Shown: positions 27,684 through 37,313, counted from the first letter of the stretch. The stretch is 64,000 nt of DNA from Streptococcus gallolyticus subsp. gallolyticus DSM 16831 (GCF_002000985.1 NZ_CP018822.1:1010001-1074000), one strand, 5' to 3'. Made by a program: numbers and translations. Notes: generated from the sequence alone by a model not told the origin.

Positions 27684-29144
27684 TTGTTTTCAATAGGTGT
27701 TATTGGTGCTGGAACATGGGGATTAGCTTTAGCACGTGTACTTTCATTGAACGGGAATAATGTGACCGTTTGGTCAGCTATCCCATCAGAAATTGATGAA
27801 TTAGTAGAAACACGTCGAAATAATCGATTGCCTGACATGGTTATTCCAGATAATATTGTTTTTACAAAATCAATTGAAGAAGTTTGTAAAAAAAAAGATA
27901 TCATTTTATTTGCCGTGCCATCTGTATTTGTACGTGAGACAGCAGCAAAAATTCGGGAGTTTATTCCTAAAAATCAAATAATTGTTGATGTTGCTAAAGG
28001 AATCGAGAAAAAAACTCACTATATGTTATCAGAAGTGATTACAACTGAAATAAAGAAAGATGGGAAACATGATAACATTGAAGTTGTAGCTTTATCTGGT
28101 CCTACACATGCTGAGGAAGTTGCACTTGACTTGCCAACTACCATAGTATCTGCTTGTGAAAATGAAACCGTTGCTAAATTTGTTCAAGATATTTTTATGA
28201 GTGAAAACCTACGTGTTTATACTAATAATGACATCAAAGGCGTTGAACTATGTGGGGCGCTAAAAAATATTGTAGCACTAGCTGCAGGAATTTCTCAAGG
28301 ACTAGGTTATGGTGACAATGCTAAGGCAGCGTTAATTACAAGAGGAATGTCTGAAATTAAACGTTTAGGTTTAGCGATGGGATGTTTAGAAAGCACTTTT
28401 GAGGGACTTGCTGGTGTTGGTGATCTAATTGTTACAGCAACTAGCGAACATAGCCGTAATAATAAAGCTGGGCAACTCATTGGTCAAGGATACTCAGTTC
28501 AAGAAGCACTGGATAAAGTTCAAATGGTTGTAGAGGGTGTTAATGCGCTACCAGCAGCTTTAGAATTATCAGAGACTTATCAGATTGAACTTCCAATTAT
28601 TTTTGCGGTCAACGATATTATCAATAAAGGCTGTAATCCAGCTCAAGTAGTAAAAGAATTGATGAATCGAGATAAAAAATCTGAGTGTGAAAAATCAATT
28701 TTAGATATCACTTTTGAAAATACAATACTAAAAAATAAAAGGGGAAACGAGATGAAACGTGTGATTACCTATGGAACATTTGACCTTCTACATTATGGAC
28801 ATATTAATCTTTTGAAACGAGCTAAAGCTTTAGGAGACTATCTCGTTGTTGTTATCTCATCAGATGAATTTAATTGGAATGAGAAGCAGAAGAAATGTTA
28901 TTTCAGTTACGAACAACGTAAAGCCCTAGTTGAAGCTGTTCGCTATGTAGATCTTGTCATTCCTGAAACAAGCTGGGAACAAAAAAAATCTGATGTCCAT
29001 GAGTATCATATCGATACATTTGTAATGGGGGATGACTGGAAAGGTAAATTTGACTTTCTTGAAGAAGAAGGTGTAGAAGTTGTCTATTTACCGCGCACAC
29101 CTGAAATTTCTACAACACAGATAAAAAAAGATTTGAATAAGTAA
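27684..29144 (+). CDS. Fusion of glycerol-3-phosphate dehydrogenase (GpsA-like) and glycerol-3-phosphate cytidylyltransferase (TagD/Gct-like)
   Basis: One uninterrupted 486-residue frame holds two enzymes. Residues 1 to about 340 are a GpsA-type NAD(P)-dependent G3P dehydrogenase (GVIGAGTWGLALARV; catalytic GVELCGALKNIVALAAG; GLAGVGDLIVT). From about residue 357 a TagD-type CTP transferase follows (YGTFDLLHYGHINLLKRAK, HYGH as nucleotide motif; ISTTQI near the end). Together they would convert DHAP to CDP-glycerol, the donor for the LicD gene next door. The gene starts with TTG right after the wchF-like stop. An in-frame ATG at 28752, behind AGGGGAAACGAG, could also yield free TagD. Confidence 0.85.
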   Translation: MFSIGVIGAGTWGLALARVLSLNGNNVTVWSAIPSEIDELVETRRNNRLPDMVIPDNIVFTKSIEEVCKKKDIILFAVPSVFVRETAAKIREFIPKNQIIVDVAKGIEKKTHYMLSEVITTEIKKDGKHDNIEVVALSGPTHAEEVALDLPTTIVSACENETVAKFVQDIFMSENLRVYTNNDIKGVELCGALKNIVALAAGISQGLGYGDNAKAALITRGMSEIKRLGLAMGCLESTFEGLAGVGDLIVTATSEHSRNNKAGQLIGQGYSVQEALDKVQMVVEGVNALPAALELSETYQIELPIIFAVNDIINKGCNPAQVVKELMNRDKKSECEKSILDITFENTILKNKRGNEMKRVITYGTFDLLHYGHINLLKRAKALGDYLVVVISSDEFNWNEKQKKCYFSYEQRKALVEAVRYVDLVIPETSWEQKKSDVHEYHIDTFVMGDDWKGKFDFLEEEGVEVVYLPRTPEISTTQIKKDLNK

Positions 29145-29154
29145 AGGGATAACC

Positions 29155-29973
29155 ATGGAACCAATTGAAAAATTACATAAAATTGATTTAGAAATAGTAA
29201 AGAGTGTCATTAAAGTTTTTGAAAAATATGATTTAAAATATTTTATGCTTGGCGGTACGATGCTTGGTGCGATTCATCACGGCGGTTTTATTCCATGGGA
29301 TGATGATATTGATTTAGGAATGCCTCGTAAGGACTATGAGAAATTTTTGAAAGTTGCAGAAGATGAGCTACCTAGTCATCTACAAATTGTTAACTATAAG
29401 AATACCCCATCATATCAATATTATATTACAAGGGTTCAAGATACAAACGTTAAGGTAATTGAGGAACGTATCGGTAATGACTCGAAGTTTACTTTTGCAT
29501 CAATTGATATTTTTCCAATTGATGGTACCCCAAATAATAAATTACTTAGGAAAATATATTATTTTAGAGTATTGACCCACAGAGCATTAATGTCATTGCA
29601 TTATAAAGATTCAATCGATAGGAAGCGAAAACGTGGAAAACTAGAAAGTGCTTTTCTTTGGGGAATGGAAAAAATTCCTTTTGAAAAAATAATTAATCCA
29701 TATAACGAAAAAGAGAAAATTGATAGATTACTTTCACATCAAAATATCGATAATTCTAATTACATAGGTAATATCATGGGAGCTTATAGAACACGTGAGA
29801 TAGTTCCAAAAGAATGGTATGGTGAGGGAACAAAATATAAGTTTGAAGATATTGAACTTATTGGATTTGATAACTATCACGAGTATTTGAAATACACATA
29901 TGGAGATTATATGGAGTTACCTCCTGTGGATAGCCGTAAAACACATTATCGTTTAGAAAGTTTAAAGCCATAA
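29155..29973 (+). CDS. LicD-family phosphotransferase
   Basis: The 272-residue LicD protein has the nucleotidyltransferase-like active site LGGTMLGAIHHGGFIPWDDD (residues 37-56), and metal-binding aspartates continue in DIDLGMPR. LicD enzymes move phosphocholine or phosphoglycerol-type groups from CDP-linked donors to glycans. With the CDP-glycerol fusion gene immediately upstream, transfer of glycerol-phosphate to the capsule repeat is the natural reading (inference). It ends 1 nt before the next gene. Confidence 0.85.
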   Translation: MEPIEKLHKIDLEIVKSVIKVFEKYDLKYFMLGGTMLGAIHHGGFIPWDDDIDLGMPRKDYEKFLKVAEDELPSHLQIVNYKNTPSYQYYITRVQDTNVKVIEERIGNDSKFTFASIDIFPIDGTPNNKLLRKIYYFRVLTHRALMSLHYKDSIDRKRKRGKLESAFLWGMEKIPFEKIINPYNEKEKIDRLLSHQNIDNSNYIGNIMGAYRTREIVPKEWYGEGTKYKFEDIELIGFDNYHEYLKYTYGDYMELPPVDSRKTHYRLESLKP

Positions 29974-29974
29974 A

Positions 29975-30943
29975 ATGAATAAAAAATTTAATTCTTTTTT
30001 TAAGATTTTTAAAAAAGTAAACGGTGTCAATATAATAAAGCAGTATGTTAAAACAGGAGTTTTCTTCTTTGCAGTTTTCCAAATACTTTCTCAAGGATTC
30101 TCTAAGAAATCGTTAGAAATAGTTCGAAATTCAGTTGATAATAAAATTTTAAATAAACTTAGAAGAAAATATACACCGTATATTATTAAAAATAAGCAGA
30201 GGATTTTAAATAGTTCTACTAATCGTAAATCATCTGATAAAGTGTGGGTGATGTGGTTACAGGGAATGAGTAATGCTCCTGAAATAGTTAAAGTATGCTA
30301 TAATTCCTTAGTTAATAATTTAACCGATAAAGATATTATTCTATTAACAGAAGAAAATTATAGAAATTATGTCACCTTTCCTGAGTTTATTCAAACAAAA
30401 ATTGATAAGGGACTGATTGGAAAAGCTCATATGTCGGATTTGCTTCGTTTAGAGCTATTAGAAAATTATGGTGGAACATGGGTTGATGCTACGGTTTTTA
30501 TATCAGATAGAAATATACCCGATTTTATTTTTAATTCGAATTTCTTCATGTATCAAAAATTGAAGCCAGCATTAGATGGTAACCCTTTGTCAGTTTCTAA
30601 TTGGTTTATCACTTCAACAACAAATAATCCAATTTTAATGATGACAAGGGAGTTATTATATGAATATTGGAGAAAGCATAATAGTGCTATTCATTATTTT
30701 ATTTTTCATATGTTTTTTCAATTAGTAGTTGAAAATTTTAATGATGAATGGAAAAAAGTGGTACCTATTTCAAGTGCAATGCCACATGTGCTTTTATTAA
30801 GGTTATTTGATAACTATGAAGAAGAAATGCTAGATGCAATTTTTTATCAAACATCAATCCATAAGTTGACGTATAAATTTTCTAAAGAAAAACAGAATCA
30901 ACCAGATACATATTACCAAAAAATAGTAAAGGATAATAAATGA
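29975..30943 (+). CDS. Capsular polysaccharide synthesis protein (Caps_synth, GT32-like)
   Basis: The 322 residues have a basic, partly hydrophobic N terminus. The Caps_synth domain runs from about residue 85: VWVMWLQGMSNAPEIVKVCYNS, then KAHMSDLLRLELLENYGGTW and VDATVFIS (DxD-like). Proteins of this type are retaining glycosyltransferases of the GT32-like fold in capsule loci; the donor sugar is unknown. A second Caps_synth domain occurs in the gene at 32075. The 3' end overlaps the next start as ATGA. Confidence 0.8.
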   Translation: MNKKFNSFFKIFKKVNGVNIIKQYVKTGVFFFAVFQILSQGFSKKSLEIVRNSVDNKILNKLRRKYTPYIIKNKQRILNSSTNRKSSDKVWVMWLQGMSNAPEIVKVCYNSLVNNLTDKDIILLTEENYRNYVTFPEFIQTKIDKGLIGKAHMSDLLRLELLENYGGTWVDATVFISDRNIPDFIFNSNFFMYQKLKPALDGNPLSVSNWFITSTTNNPILMMTRELLYEYWRKHNSAIHYFIFHMFFQLVVENFNDEWKKVVPISSAMPHVLLLRLFDNYEEEMLDAIFYQTSIHKLTYKFSKEKQNQPDTYYQKIVKDNK

Positions 30944-32085
30944 AAGCAAGAGTTATTGCATTTTACTTACCCCAATTTCATCCAACTGTAGAAAATGATA
31001 AGTTTTGGGGGAAAGGTTTTACAGAGTGGACTAATGTTGCAAAGGCTAAACCTTTATTTAGAGGTCATAATCAACCACGGATACCTGCTGATTTGGGATT
31101 TTATGATTTAAGAATGCCTGAAATCCGTGAAGAACAGGCTAAGTTGGCCAAGGAAGCTGGAATTGAAGGATTTTGTTATTGGCATTATTGGTTTGGAAAT
31201 GGTGTTCGGACGTTAGAGCGACCTTTTAATGAAGTTTTAGAATCTAAAGAGCCAGATTTTCCTTTTTGTTTAGGCTGGGCCAATCATAGTTGGACAACAA
31301 AAACATGGGCCAAGGATAAAAGTAGGTCAGATGACACAATGATTTTTGAGCAAAAGTATCCAGGTGTTGAGGATTATAAGAAACATTTTTATGAAATTTT
31401 ACCTGCGTTAAAAGATAAGAGATACATTACGGTTGATGGGAAACCATTGTTTTATGTTTGGGATCCAAATAATCTACCGAATCCTAAAGAGTTTGTCGAT
31501 TTGTGGAAGAAAATGGCGTATGAAAATGGTTTGCCGGGAATGTATTTTGTTGCAAAGGTTGATCCACTTGGTACATTAGGTTTTGATAATATAAAAAATG
31601 TGGAGGAGAATTTTCAGAACGAATATCAGAAAATACTAGATGTTGGGTTTGACGCAATAAATTCTCATACTTTGAAATATGCTGAATTGAATGCAAATGG
31701 AAAAATAAAAAAAGTGTTTTATGCTTTAGTTAGGAAATATTTTTCATCGGTTTTTGTTGAGAAGTATAAATATAAAGATATTATTCGCTCTTTTAATACT
31801 AAGGAGGACTTTCAAGAAAATATTTATCCTCAATTAATCCCTGGTCGCGATCGATCTCCACGTTCCGGGAAAAAAGCCGTTATCTATTATGAAAATACTC
31901 CTGAAGAATTTAGAATAGCAGTGAAAAATGCAATTAGTTGTGTTGAAAAAAGAAATCCTGAGCATAGGATAATTTTCTTAAATTCCTGGAATGAATGGGC
32001 TGAAGGAGCTTATATGGAGCCTGATACTACTTATGGAAAGAGGTACATTCAAGTACTTAGAGAAGAATTAGAAGATGATGAATAA
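30940..32085 (+). CDS. WbsX-like / glycoside hydrolase family 99-like capsule protein
   Basis: The 381 residues match the WbsX family found in O-antigen and capsule loci: IAFYLPQFHPTVENDKFWG, GFTEWTNVAKAKPLFRGH, GFCYWHYWFG and, at the C terminus, NSWNEWAEGAYMEPD. The fold is that of GH99 endomannanases, and the locus position suggests a glycosyltransferase or trimming glycosidase; neither is proven. No signal peptide is seen, so it acts in the cytoplasm. Translation is coupled at both ends (ATGA with the upstream gene; the last 11 nt overlap the next gene). Confidence 0.8.
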   Translation: MKARVIAFYLPQFHPTVENDKFWGKGFTEWTNVAKAKPLFRGHNQPRIPADLGFYDLRMPEIREEQAKLAKEAGIEGFCYWHYWFGNGVRTLERPFNEVLESKEPDFPFCLGWANHSWTTKTWAKDKSRSDDTMIFEQKYPGVEDYKKHFYEILPALKDKRYITVDGKPLFYVWDPNNLPNPKEFVDLWKKMAYENGLPGMYFVAKVDPLGTLGFDNIKNVEENFQNEYQKILDVGFDAINSHTLKYAELNANGKIKKVFYALVRKYFSSVFVEKYKYKDIIRSFNTKEDFQENIYPQLIPGRDRSPRSGKKAVIYYENTPEEFRIAVKNAISCVEKRNPEHRIIFLNSWNEWAEGAYMEPDTTYGKRYIQVLREELEDDE

Positions 32086-34018
32086 AAAAGTAAAAATTTC
32101 AATTGTTGTTCCCGTTTATAATCAGGAAAAATATCTTGATATTTCAATACCATCTTTGTTATCACAAACATATACTAATATAGAAATTATTATTGTAAAT
32201 GATGGTTCTATTGATTCAAGTGATGAAATCATTGAAAAATATAGTTCAAATGACAATCGTATTAAAGTAATAGAAAAAAATAACGGTGGTTTAGTTGATG
32301 CAACAATTTACGGGATTAAAAATGCTACTGGTGATTATGTTGCATTTCTTGATCCAGATGATAGAGTTGATAGTGATTTCATAGAGAATTTTATCAACGA
32401 ATTGACAGAAGGTGCTGATATTATTTCTATGGGATATTATTTAGATAATCTAGGAACTTTAACACCGTGCTATTTATATAAAACAGGTATATATACTGGT
32501 GAAAAATTAAAGGAACTGACTCGTAATTTTATTTATGAATCCGGAAATATATCTGTGTCAAATAAGATTTTTATTTCTAGATGGAATAAATTATATAGAG
32601 CAGAGTTAGTAAAAGAGGTTATAAAGGATTTTGAGGCTTGTAAAGACATTAGCTTAGGAGAAGATACAATATTTACTTCACTTGTTTTAAACAAGAGTAA
32701 AAAAGTAAAGGTTATTGAATACCCAAATTCCTATTTTTATAATATTGGAAATCAAAATTCAATGATGAATTCAAGTGACATTAGAGCGGGAATACAAAAA
32801 AGTAGGATTGCGTATAATAAAATAAAACAACTGTCTAATATTAGTGAAGATCAGGCATTAGCACTTTATTTTTTTTTAATTGAGAATTTATTCCAGAAAA
32901 AGAAAAAAGTAATGGATAAATCTTTTGATGAATTGTTTAAATATTTAAAAAAAGATACACTATATCAAAAAGCTCTAAGTCAGATGGTTATAGGGTGTTC
33001 AAATAAAATTAAAAAAATTGAACTAAATTCACGAAAATTATTAACAGGTAATCAATATATGTTCTGCTTTTCTACGTTGAGCAATATTAAATCTTTGGCT
33101 AAATTTTTTTTAAGAGAGATTCCTAGTAGGATACAAGATATTAGAAAGTCAGGCTTTTATAAAGCTTATAGGTTTGCTGAATATAGAAAAGATAGAAGGA
33201 ACGCACGTGAAGATTTAATAAATAAACTTCCTATCGTTGAGCAAGAGGTATTACCTTTTTTGAAAAAATATGTCGGAAAAAGTACTCCGGTGGAAGAGAC
33301 GGCTTTATCTAAGAATATTTTTGTTTTTTGGTGGGATGGTTTTGAAAGTGCACCAAATATTGTAAGAAAATGTTTAGAGTCAGTAAAAAAATATAATCCT
33401 GATTCAAATATTATTGAGGTTTCTAAGAATAATTTTGAAGATTATACAGATATTCATCCAGAAATACTTAAAGGTTTTTATAAGGGAGATATTTCAATCC
33501 AAACATTTTCTGATATTTTGAGATTTAATCTTTTAAAAAATAATGGTGGTGCTTGGATTGATGCAACAATTCTGTTCTTAGAAAAATTTGATATTTTTGA
33601 AGAATTGAAGGATAAATCATTTGCTACTATATCATTTACATCAAGTATGAATTTTTTAAAATATAAAAATGAAGTATGTTCTTGGTCGGGTTATTTTATA
33701 GCTTCAAGAAAGGGAGGTTATTTTGTAACTGTTATGAATGATTTGTTTGAAGAATACTATTTATTATATGGAAAATTTCCGTTTTATTTCTTTATTGATG
33801 CATTATTTGTCATATGTAAGATTAATAAAATTGATAATGATGTTCTATCAAAAACGAAGTTTGTCTGTGCAGATATGTTTTTATTACCAAAACTATATGA
33901 TAAAGATTTTAATATTTACTCCTTAAAGCAATTAACAAAAATTCCTCAAAAACTTTCATGGTCTCACAAAGGAAATTCAAAATTAACAAATAGTTTTTTT
34001 AATCGCTTAGAATTATAG
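32075..34018 (+). CDS. Two-domain glycosyltransferase: GT2 plus Caps_synth (GT32-like)
   Basis: The protein has 647 residues. Residues 1 to about 230 are a GT-A family 2 domain (ISIVVPVYNQEKYLDISIPS, VNDGSIDSSDE, FLDPDDRVDSDF with DxD). A lysine-rich helical linker follows to about 400. From about 415, a Caps_synth domain has IFVFWWDGFESAPNIVRKC, SDILRFNLLKNNGGAW and IDATILF. It can thus add two sugars, or one sugar and another group. Tandem ATGs at 32075 and 32078 are equivalent starts. The AT-rich composition suggests acquired DNA. Confidence 0.82.
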   Translation: MMNKKVKISIVVPVYNQEKYLDISIPSLLSQTYTNIEIIIVNDGSIDSSDEIIEKYSSNDNRIKVIEKNNGGLVDATIYGIKNATGDYVAFLDPDDRVDSDFIENFINELTEGADIISMGYYLDNLGTLTPCYLYKTGIYTGEKLKELTRNFIYESGNISVSNKIFISRWNKLYRAELVKEVIKDFEACKDISLGEDTIFTSLVLNKSKKVKVIEYPNSYFYNIGNQNSMMNSSDIRAGIQKSRIAYNKIKQLSNISEDQALALYFFLIENLFQKKKKVMDKSFDELFKYLKKDTLYQKALSQMVIGCSNKIKKIELNSRKLLTGNQYMFCFSTLSNIKSLAKFFLREIPSRIQDIRKSGFYKAYRFAEYRKDRRNAREDLINKLPIVEQEVLPFLKKYVGKSTPVEETALSKNIFVFWWDGFESAPNIVRKCLESVKKYNPDSNIIEVSKNNFEDYTDIHPEILKGFYKGDISIQTFSDILRFNLLKNNGGAWIDATILFLEKFDIFEELKDKSFATISFTSSMNFLKYKNEVCSWSGYFIASRKGGYFVTVMNDLFEEYYLLYGKFPFYFFIDALFVICKINKIDNDVLSKTKFVCADMFLLPKLYDKDFNIYSLKQLTKIPQKLSWSHKGNSKLTNSFFNRLEL

Positions 34019-34026
34019 GGGATATT

Positions 34027-34614
34027 ATGAAAGAATATATATTTAAAGTATTTCATCCGATAATTATTTTTAATAAACTTTCATGGTTAATAAATAAGAA
34101 AAAGCTAAAGAAAGTGGGGACACATGTGTCAATTGGACCGTTTTATGAATTTAAAGGTTCAAAATTTATATCTTTAGGAAACGGTGTTGTTGCCAGAAAA
34201 TTTTTAAAACTACATGTTTGGGAAAGTTACAGAGGAAAAAATTTTTTCAATACTCCGAACTTATTGATTGGAAATTATACTTCATTTGGTGATAATTGTT
34301 ATATAACCTGTGCTAATAAAATTGTTATTGGAAATAATGTGTTAATAGGTGACAATGTGTTTATAACTGATAATTTTCATGGAAGAAGCTCAAAGAACGA
34401 GTGTAATATACCACCAGCAGAAAGAGAACTTTGGAGTAAAGGACCGGTTATTGTAGAAGATAATGTTTGGATTGGTCGAAATGTAAGTATAATGCCGGAT
34501 GTGACAATTGGTCGTGGTACGGTAATTGGTGCGAATTCTGTTGTAACTAAAGATATACCAGAATTTAGTGTAGTAGTTGGCTCTCCAGCAAGAGTTATTA
34601 GAAAGATTATGTAG
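34027..34614 (+). CDS. Left-handed beta-helix acyltransferase (WcaF/Maa-like O-acetyltransferase)
   Basis: The 195 residues contain hexapeptide repeats (IGNYTSFGDNC, IGNNVLIGDNVFI, IGRNVSIMPDVTIGRGTVIGANS) and the catalytic His segment TDNFHGR. The family end GSPARVIRKIM is present. It probably uses acetyl-CoA to O-acetylate a capsule sugar. Shine-Dalgarno AGGGGAT precedes the ATG. Confidence 0.85.
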   Translation: MKEYIFKVFHPIIIFNKLSWLINKKKLKKVGTHVSIGPFYEFKGSKFISLGNGVVARKFLKLHVWESYRGKNFFNTPNLLIGNYTSFGDNCYITCANKIVIGNNVLIGDNVFITDNFHGRSSKNECNIPPAERELWSKGPVIVEDNVWIGRNVSIMPDVTIGRGTVIGANSVVTKDIPEFSVVVGSPARVIRKIM

Positions 34615-34624
34615 GTTTTATGGT

Positions 34625-35815
34625 ATGATAAAAATTCAAAAGAATGTTTTGATCGCTTTTTTGGCATTAATTATATTTTTTGAACCTACTTATATTTCTA
34701 TTTTGCCTCATGAGGGGATCCTTTATAATATTTTGAAGCTTATTACAGCACTATTCATTTTTATATATTTTATAAAACGAAAAAAAACTTTATCTATCTC
34801 TCAGATTTTAGTATTAGTAGGTGAGTTAATAGTACTTATTTTTACTATTCTGAATAATGGTCAAATCGAGTCAGAATTTCTTAATTTTATAATGTTAGGC
34901 ACCTTAGTTCTCTTAATAGAACTATATAGCGATGATTTTATTTCGCTATTAGAGGCACTTATGCTACACTTTGAATTATGTATCTATATTAATTTAGGTT
35001 CTTTAATATTATTTCCAGAAAGGTTATTTAGTCGTTCTAATGTTGCTTATGGAGCAACTTATGAATGGTTTCTTGGGTCGAGAAATAGTTTTATTAGTTG
35101 GTTGCTACCAGGCTTAATAATTGCTTTGATATACAGGTTTTATAAGAGAAAAAGTAAGCGTTGGTTATGCTTGGTAGTTGGAATTCTTGTTACACAATTA
35201 TTCCAGACTTCATCAACTCTTATAGTTTCTTCCGCTATTATATTGTGCTTAGCTGTCATACCATATTTTAATCGTGTATTTAGACCAACTATTAGTTTTT
35301 GTGTATCTATGGTGATTCAGTTTGTGATTGTAATTTTAAATAATGTAAAATTTTTAGCTCCTATTGTAGAAGGTATTTTAGGAAAAAACTTAACTTTTAC
35401 AAATAGGACTACGATTTGGAAGAATGCTATAAATCATACAAGTATTTTTAGAGGATATGGAAAATTACAATCAACTCAGGTTGCGGAAATTCTGGGTAAT
35501 TTTGGTAATTATATTTGGAAGGGGGCTACACATGCACATAATCAATTATTAAATCTTGGATTTCAGGGAGGAGTTATTTTAGTAGTAATCACACTTATTA
35601 TTTACTATATTGCATTTTGGAAATTAGAACATTTCTGGAATAATCCCATTGCTCGTGTGTATTCTTTTGGTTTGTTTGCATACATTATAGCTGGTTATAC
35701 TGAGGTTACTAACCATTTATTGTTGCAGTTGATAGTCATTCTTCCATTAATTATCGAAAAAACAATTATTACTGTGGATGATAATATTCAATTTAAAAGG
35801 ATTATTTTAAAATGA
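34625..35815 (+). CDS. wzy: Capsule repeat-unit polymerase Wzy
   Basis: The 396-residue protein has about eleven hydrophobic segments and an extended outer loop before the last helices, with HAHNQLLNLGFQGG, which resembles the His-rich motif of O-antigen ligase/polymerase families. Position (between the transferases and Wzx) and topology identify it; Wzy sequences are poorly conserved. The start at 34625 is chosen as the first ATG after the acyltransferase stop. It overlaps wzx as ATGA. Confidence 0.78.
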   Translation: MIKIQKNVLIAFLALIIFFEPTYISILPHEGILYNILKLITALFIFIYFIKRKKTLSISQILVLVGELIVLIFTILNNGQIESEFLNFIMLGTLVLLIELYSDDFISLLEALMLHFELCIYINLGSLILFPERLFSRSNVAYGATYEWFLGSRNSFISWLLPGLIIALIYRFYKRKSKRWLCLVVGILVTQLFQTSSTLIVSSAIILCLAVIPYFNRVFRPTISFCVSMVIQFVIVILNNVKFLAPIVEGILGKNLTFTNRTTIWKNAINHTSIFRGYGKLQSTQVAEILGNFGNYIWKGATHAHNQLLNLGFQGGVILVVITLIIYYIAFWKLEHFWNNPIARVYSFGLFAYIIAGYTEVTNHLLLQLIVILPLIIEKTIITVDDNIQFKRIILK

Positions 35816-37242
35816 TAAACTCTAAAAAAAATGTAATAAAAGGACTTTTTTGGACACTTTCAGAGAGATTTATGTCACAGATTGTTTCTGTAATAGTTAC
35901 TATAGTTTTAACTAGACTATTAGCACCAGAAGATTATGGTGTGGTATCGATTGTTACTGTTATAATTACAATTTTAAATGTTTTCATGACGAGTGGTTTT
36001 AGTGCGTCATTGATTCAACAGGAAGATGTTGAACAGATTGATTATTCAACAGTTTTATATTTTAGTATTTTATTAGGTTTTTTACTTTATGTAGGGGTGT
36101 TCGCTATTTCTCCTATGTTAGCGGCGTTTTATAGTTTACCACAACTTGAATTAGTTTTGAAAATCCTAGCTTTAAAAATCCCTCTATCAGCTCTGAATTC
36201 AGTACAACAAGCTTATGTTTCTAGAAATATGTTATTTAAAAAATTTTTCATCTCTACAGTAACTGCGACAGTTGTATCAGGTATTATAGGGGTAGTAATG
36301 GCCTACACTAATTTCGGTGTATGGGCTTTAGTTGCTCAAGATTTATCAAATGTTGTAACTATAAGTGTGGTATTATGGTTTTCTGTGGGGTGGCGGCCAA
36401 CATTACAATTTTCTTTTAAAAGATTAAAAATTCTTTTTGATTTTGGAATAAAAATATTTATTCAAACTTTGTTTAATACCATATACGCAAACATCAGAAG
36501 TTTATTGATTGGTGGATTTTATTCTCCTGCTGACTTGGCTTATTATACTAAGGGAAATCAATATCCTAACTTAATAGTAACAAATGTTGATACTGCTGTT
36601 AGTAAAACAATGTTTCCAGTTATGTCTAGAGAACAATCTGATTTGGATAGAATTAAAGTATTAACTAAAAGAACAGCTCAAGTTAGTTCCTATATAATGA
36701 GTCCAATTTTGATAGGTTTTTTCGTATGTGCTAAACAAATAGTTTCAGTTGTAATGACCGATAAGTGGCTTCCAGCAGTTCCGTATATTAGAATAATTTG
36801 CATATGCTTATTAATTAGGGCATCACAAACTGCAATTTTACAAGCAATAAAATCTATTGGTAGGTCAGATATTGTTTTAAAAATGGATATTCCTGTCAGA
36901 ATACTGGCTTTGATCATTCTGATGTTTACAATACGTTTTGGAGTTATATATATTGCAATATCAGAAATTATTATAGAGTTTCTAGCTTTATTAATTTATT
37001 CATACTATTCCTCTAAGTTGTTAAATTACAGTTATTTAGAAATTTTTGGCGATTTCCTAAAAAATGTTATTTTAGCTGTAATTATGGGAGGAGTTGTATA
37101 TTTTATTGGTGTTGCTAGTGGATTGAACATGTTGCTAACTTTGATAATCCAAATTGTTATAGGTGGGATTATTTATATTGTTTTATCGATCCTTTTAAAA
37201 AATGAAAGTTGGCTATTGTTTAATTTAACTATTAAAAAATAA
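35812..37242 (+). CDS. wzx: Capsule repeat-unit flippase Wzx
   Basis: The 476 residues form a MOP/MATE-type polysaccharide transporter with about 12-14 helices. The N-terminal signature is KKNVIKGLFWTLSERFMSQI, then TRLLAPEDYGVVSIV. It flips the lipid-linked repeat across the membrane for Wzy. It is the last gene of the capsule transcript, followed by a strong terminator. Sequence is closest in look to the TuaB/WzxC subfamily. Confidence 0.88.
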   Translation: MINSKKNVIKGLFWTLSERFMSQIVSVIVTIVLTRLLAPEDYGVVSIVTVIITILNVFMTSGFSASLIQQEDVEQIDYSTVLYFSILLGFLLYVGVFAISPMLAAFYSLPQLELVLKILALKIPLSALNSVQQAYVSRNMLFKKFFISTVTATVVSGIIGVVMAYTNFGVWALVAQDLSNVVTISVVLWFSVGWRPTLQFSFKRLKILFDFGIKIFIQTLFNTIYANIRSLLIGGFYSPADLAYYTKGNQYPNLIVTNVDTAVSKTMFPVMSREQSDLDRIKVLTKRTAQVSSYIMSPILIGFFVCAKQIVSVVMTDKWLPAVPYIRIICICLLIRASQTAILQAIKSIGRSDIVLKMDIPVRILALIILMFTIRFGVIYIAISEIIIEFLALLIYSYYSSKLLNYSYLEIFGDFLKNVILAVIMGGVVYFIGVASGLNMLLTLIIQIVIGGIIYIVLSILLKNESWLLFNLTIKK

Positions 37243-37283
37243 ATATTTAGATTCTTTATCATGAGTGACAGGATTTATACCTT

Positions 37284-37313
37284 AGTGAGAACAAAATTTG
37301 TTCTCACTTTTTG
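37284..37313 (+). terminator. Terminator of the capsule operon
   Basis: AGTGAGAACAAA pairs with TTTGTTCTCACT-type bases across 37284-37308 and is followed by TTTTTG. Confidence 0.88.
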
